From Candidatus Shapirobacteria bacterium CG09_land_8_20_14_0_10_38_17 (GTDB taxonomy: Bacteria > Patescibacteriota > Microgenomatia > 0-14-0-10-38-17), in the NCBI GenBank assembly GCA_002774085.1, contig PEZH01000035.1:1-5420 (forward strand): a stretch of DNA of 5,420 bases, written 5' to 3'. Both the position numbers and the translations under genes were made by a program. Below, one piece after another: positions 5,395 through 5,420 of the stretch. The notes beneath the pieces are model-generated. The model was not told the origin of the DNA, made no database searches, and was given only the letters and a program-made list of their open reading frames with translations. Position 1 is the stretch's first letter. Each line of letters starts with the position of its first letter.

Positions 5395-5420
5395 AGAAAA
5401 AATGCTGAGGCATTTTTTCT
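5395..5420. terminator. Bidirectional intrinsic terminator-like hairpin
   Basis: AGAAAAAATGC (5395-5405) and GCATTTTTTCT (5410-5420) are perfect 11-bp inverted arms around a 4-nt TGAG loop. The GC content of the stem is low, but the A6 and T6 tracts give a U-run after the hairpin on either strand. It would insulate the pilB promoter from a gene to the right, or end a plus-strand reading gene. The arms run to the window edge, so the stem may be longer than seen. Confidence 0.65.

Overview
The window is one stretch of a type IV pilus (T4P) assembly locus read entirely from the minus strand. In transcription order (right to left) it holds pilB (extension ATPase, 5269-3569), pilT (retraction ATPase, 3337-2270), pilC (inner-membrane platform protein, 2255-1053) and a type IV prepilin (884-297). 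All four look intact. The AT-rich composition, compact pilB-pilT-pilC-pilin order without an outer-membrane secretin in view, GTG/TTG starts, and spacers filled with AT-rich 7-nt repeats and small GC-rich palindromes resemble Candidate Phyla Radiation (Patescibacteria) genomes, perhaps Microgenomates. That assignment is an inference from style. No rRNA, tRNA or clade-specific marker is present.

Layout by region. 5395-5420 is a symmetric A-rich/T-rich hairpin that looks like a bidirectional terminator ending whatever lies to the right. 5334-5375 is a six-unit 7-nt tandem array. 5307-5279 is a near-consensus sigma70-type promoter whose predicted start site falls only about 3 nt before the pilB ATG, so pilB is probably read from a (nearly) leaderless transcript. 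The 231-nt pilB-pilT spacer carries a long AT-rich imperfect inverted repeat built from 7-nt units, interrupted by a 37-bp GC-rich palindrome. pilT and pilC are 14 nt apart. The 168-nt pilC-pilin spacer carries a second copy of the same element, without the palindrome, in the same orientation to the gene downstream. A 9-bp perfect hairpin encloses the pilC stop codon. The pilin has a strong Shine-Dalgarno that overlaps the annotated GTG and suggests a TTG start three codons in. 1-296 has no credible gene and contains three GC-rich inverted repeats.

Functionally, PilB powers pilus extension and PilT disassembly, both docking on PilC in the membrane. The prepilin (leader ending KG, then FTLIE) would be the fibre subunit or one of them. 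Prepilin peptidase, alignment proteins (PilM/N/O) and other pilins are not in the window. The genes are ordinary members of known families. The parts worth a second look are the non-coding ones: the shared heptad-based inverted repeats placed just before pilT and the pilin, the leaderless promoter, the start-site conflict at the pilin, and the cysteine-rich pilin tail. I did not find evidence of a wholly new system.
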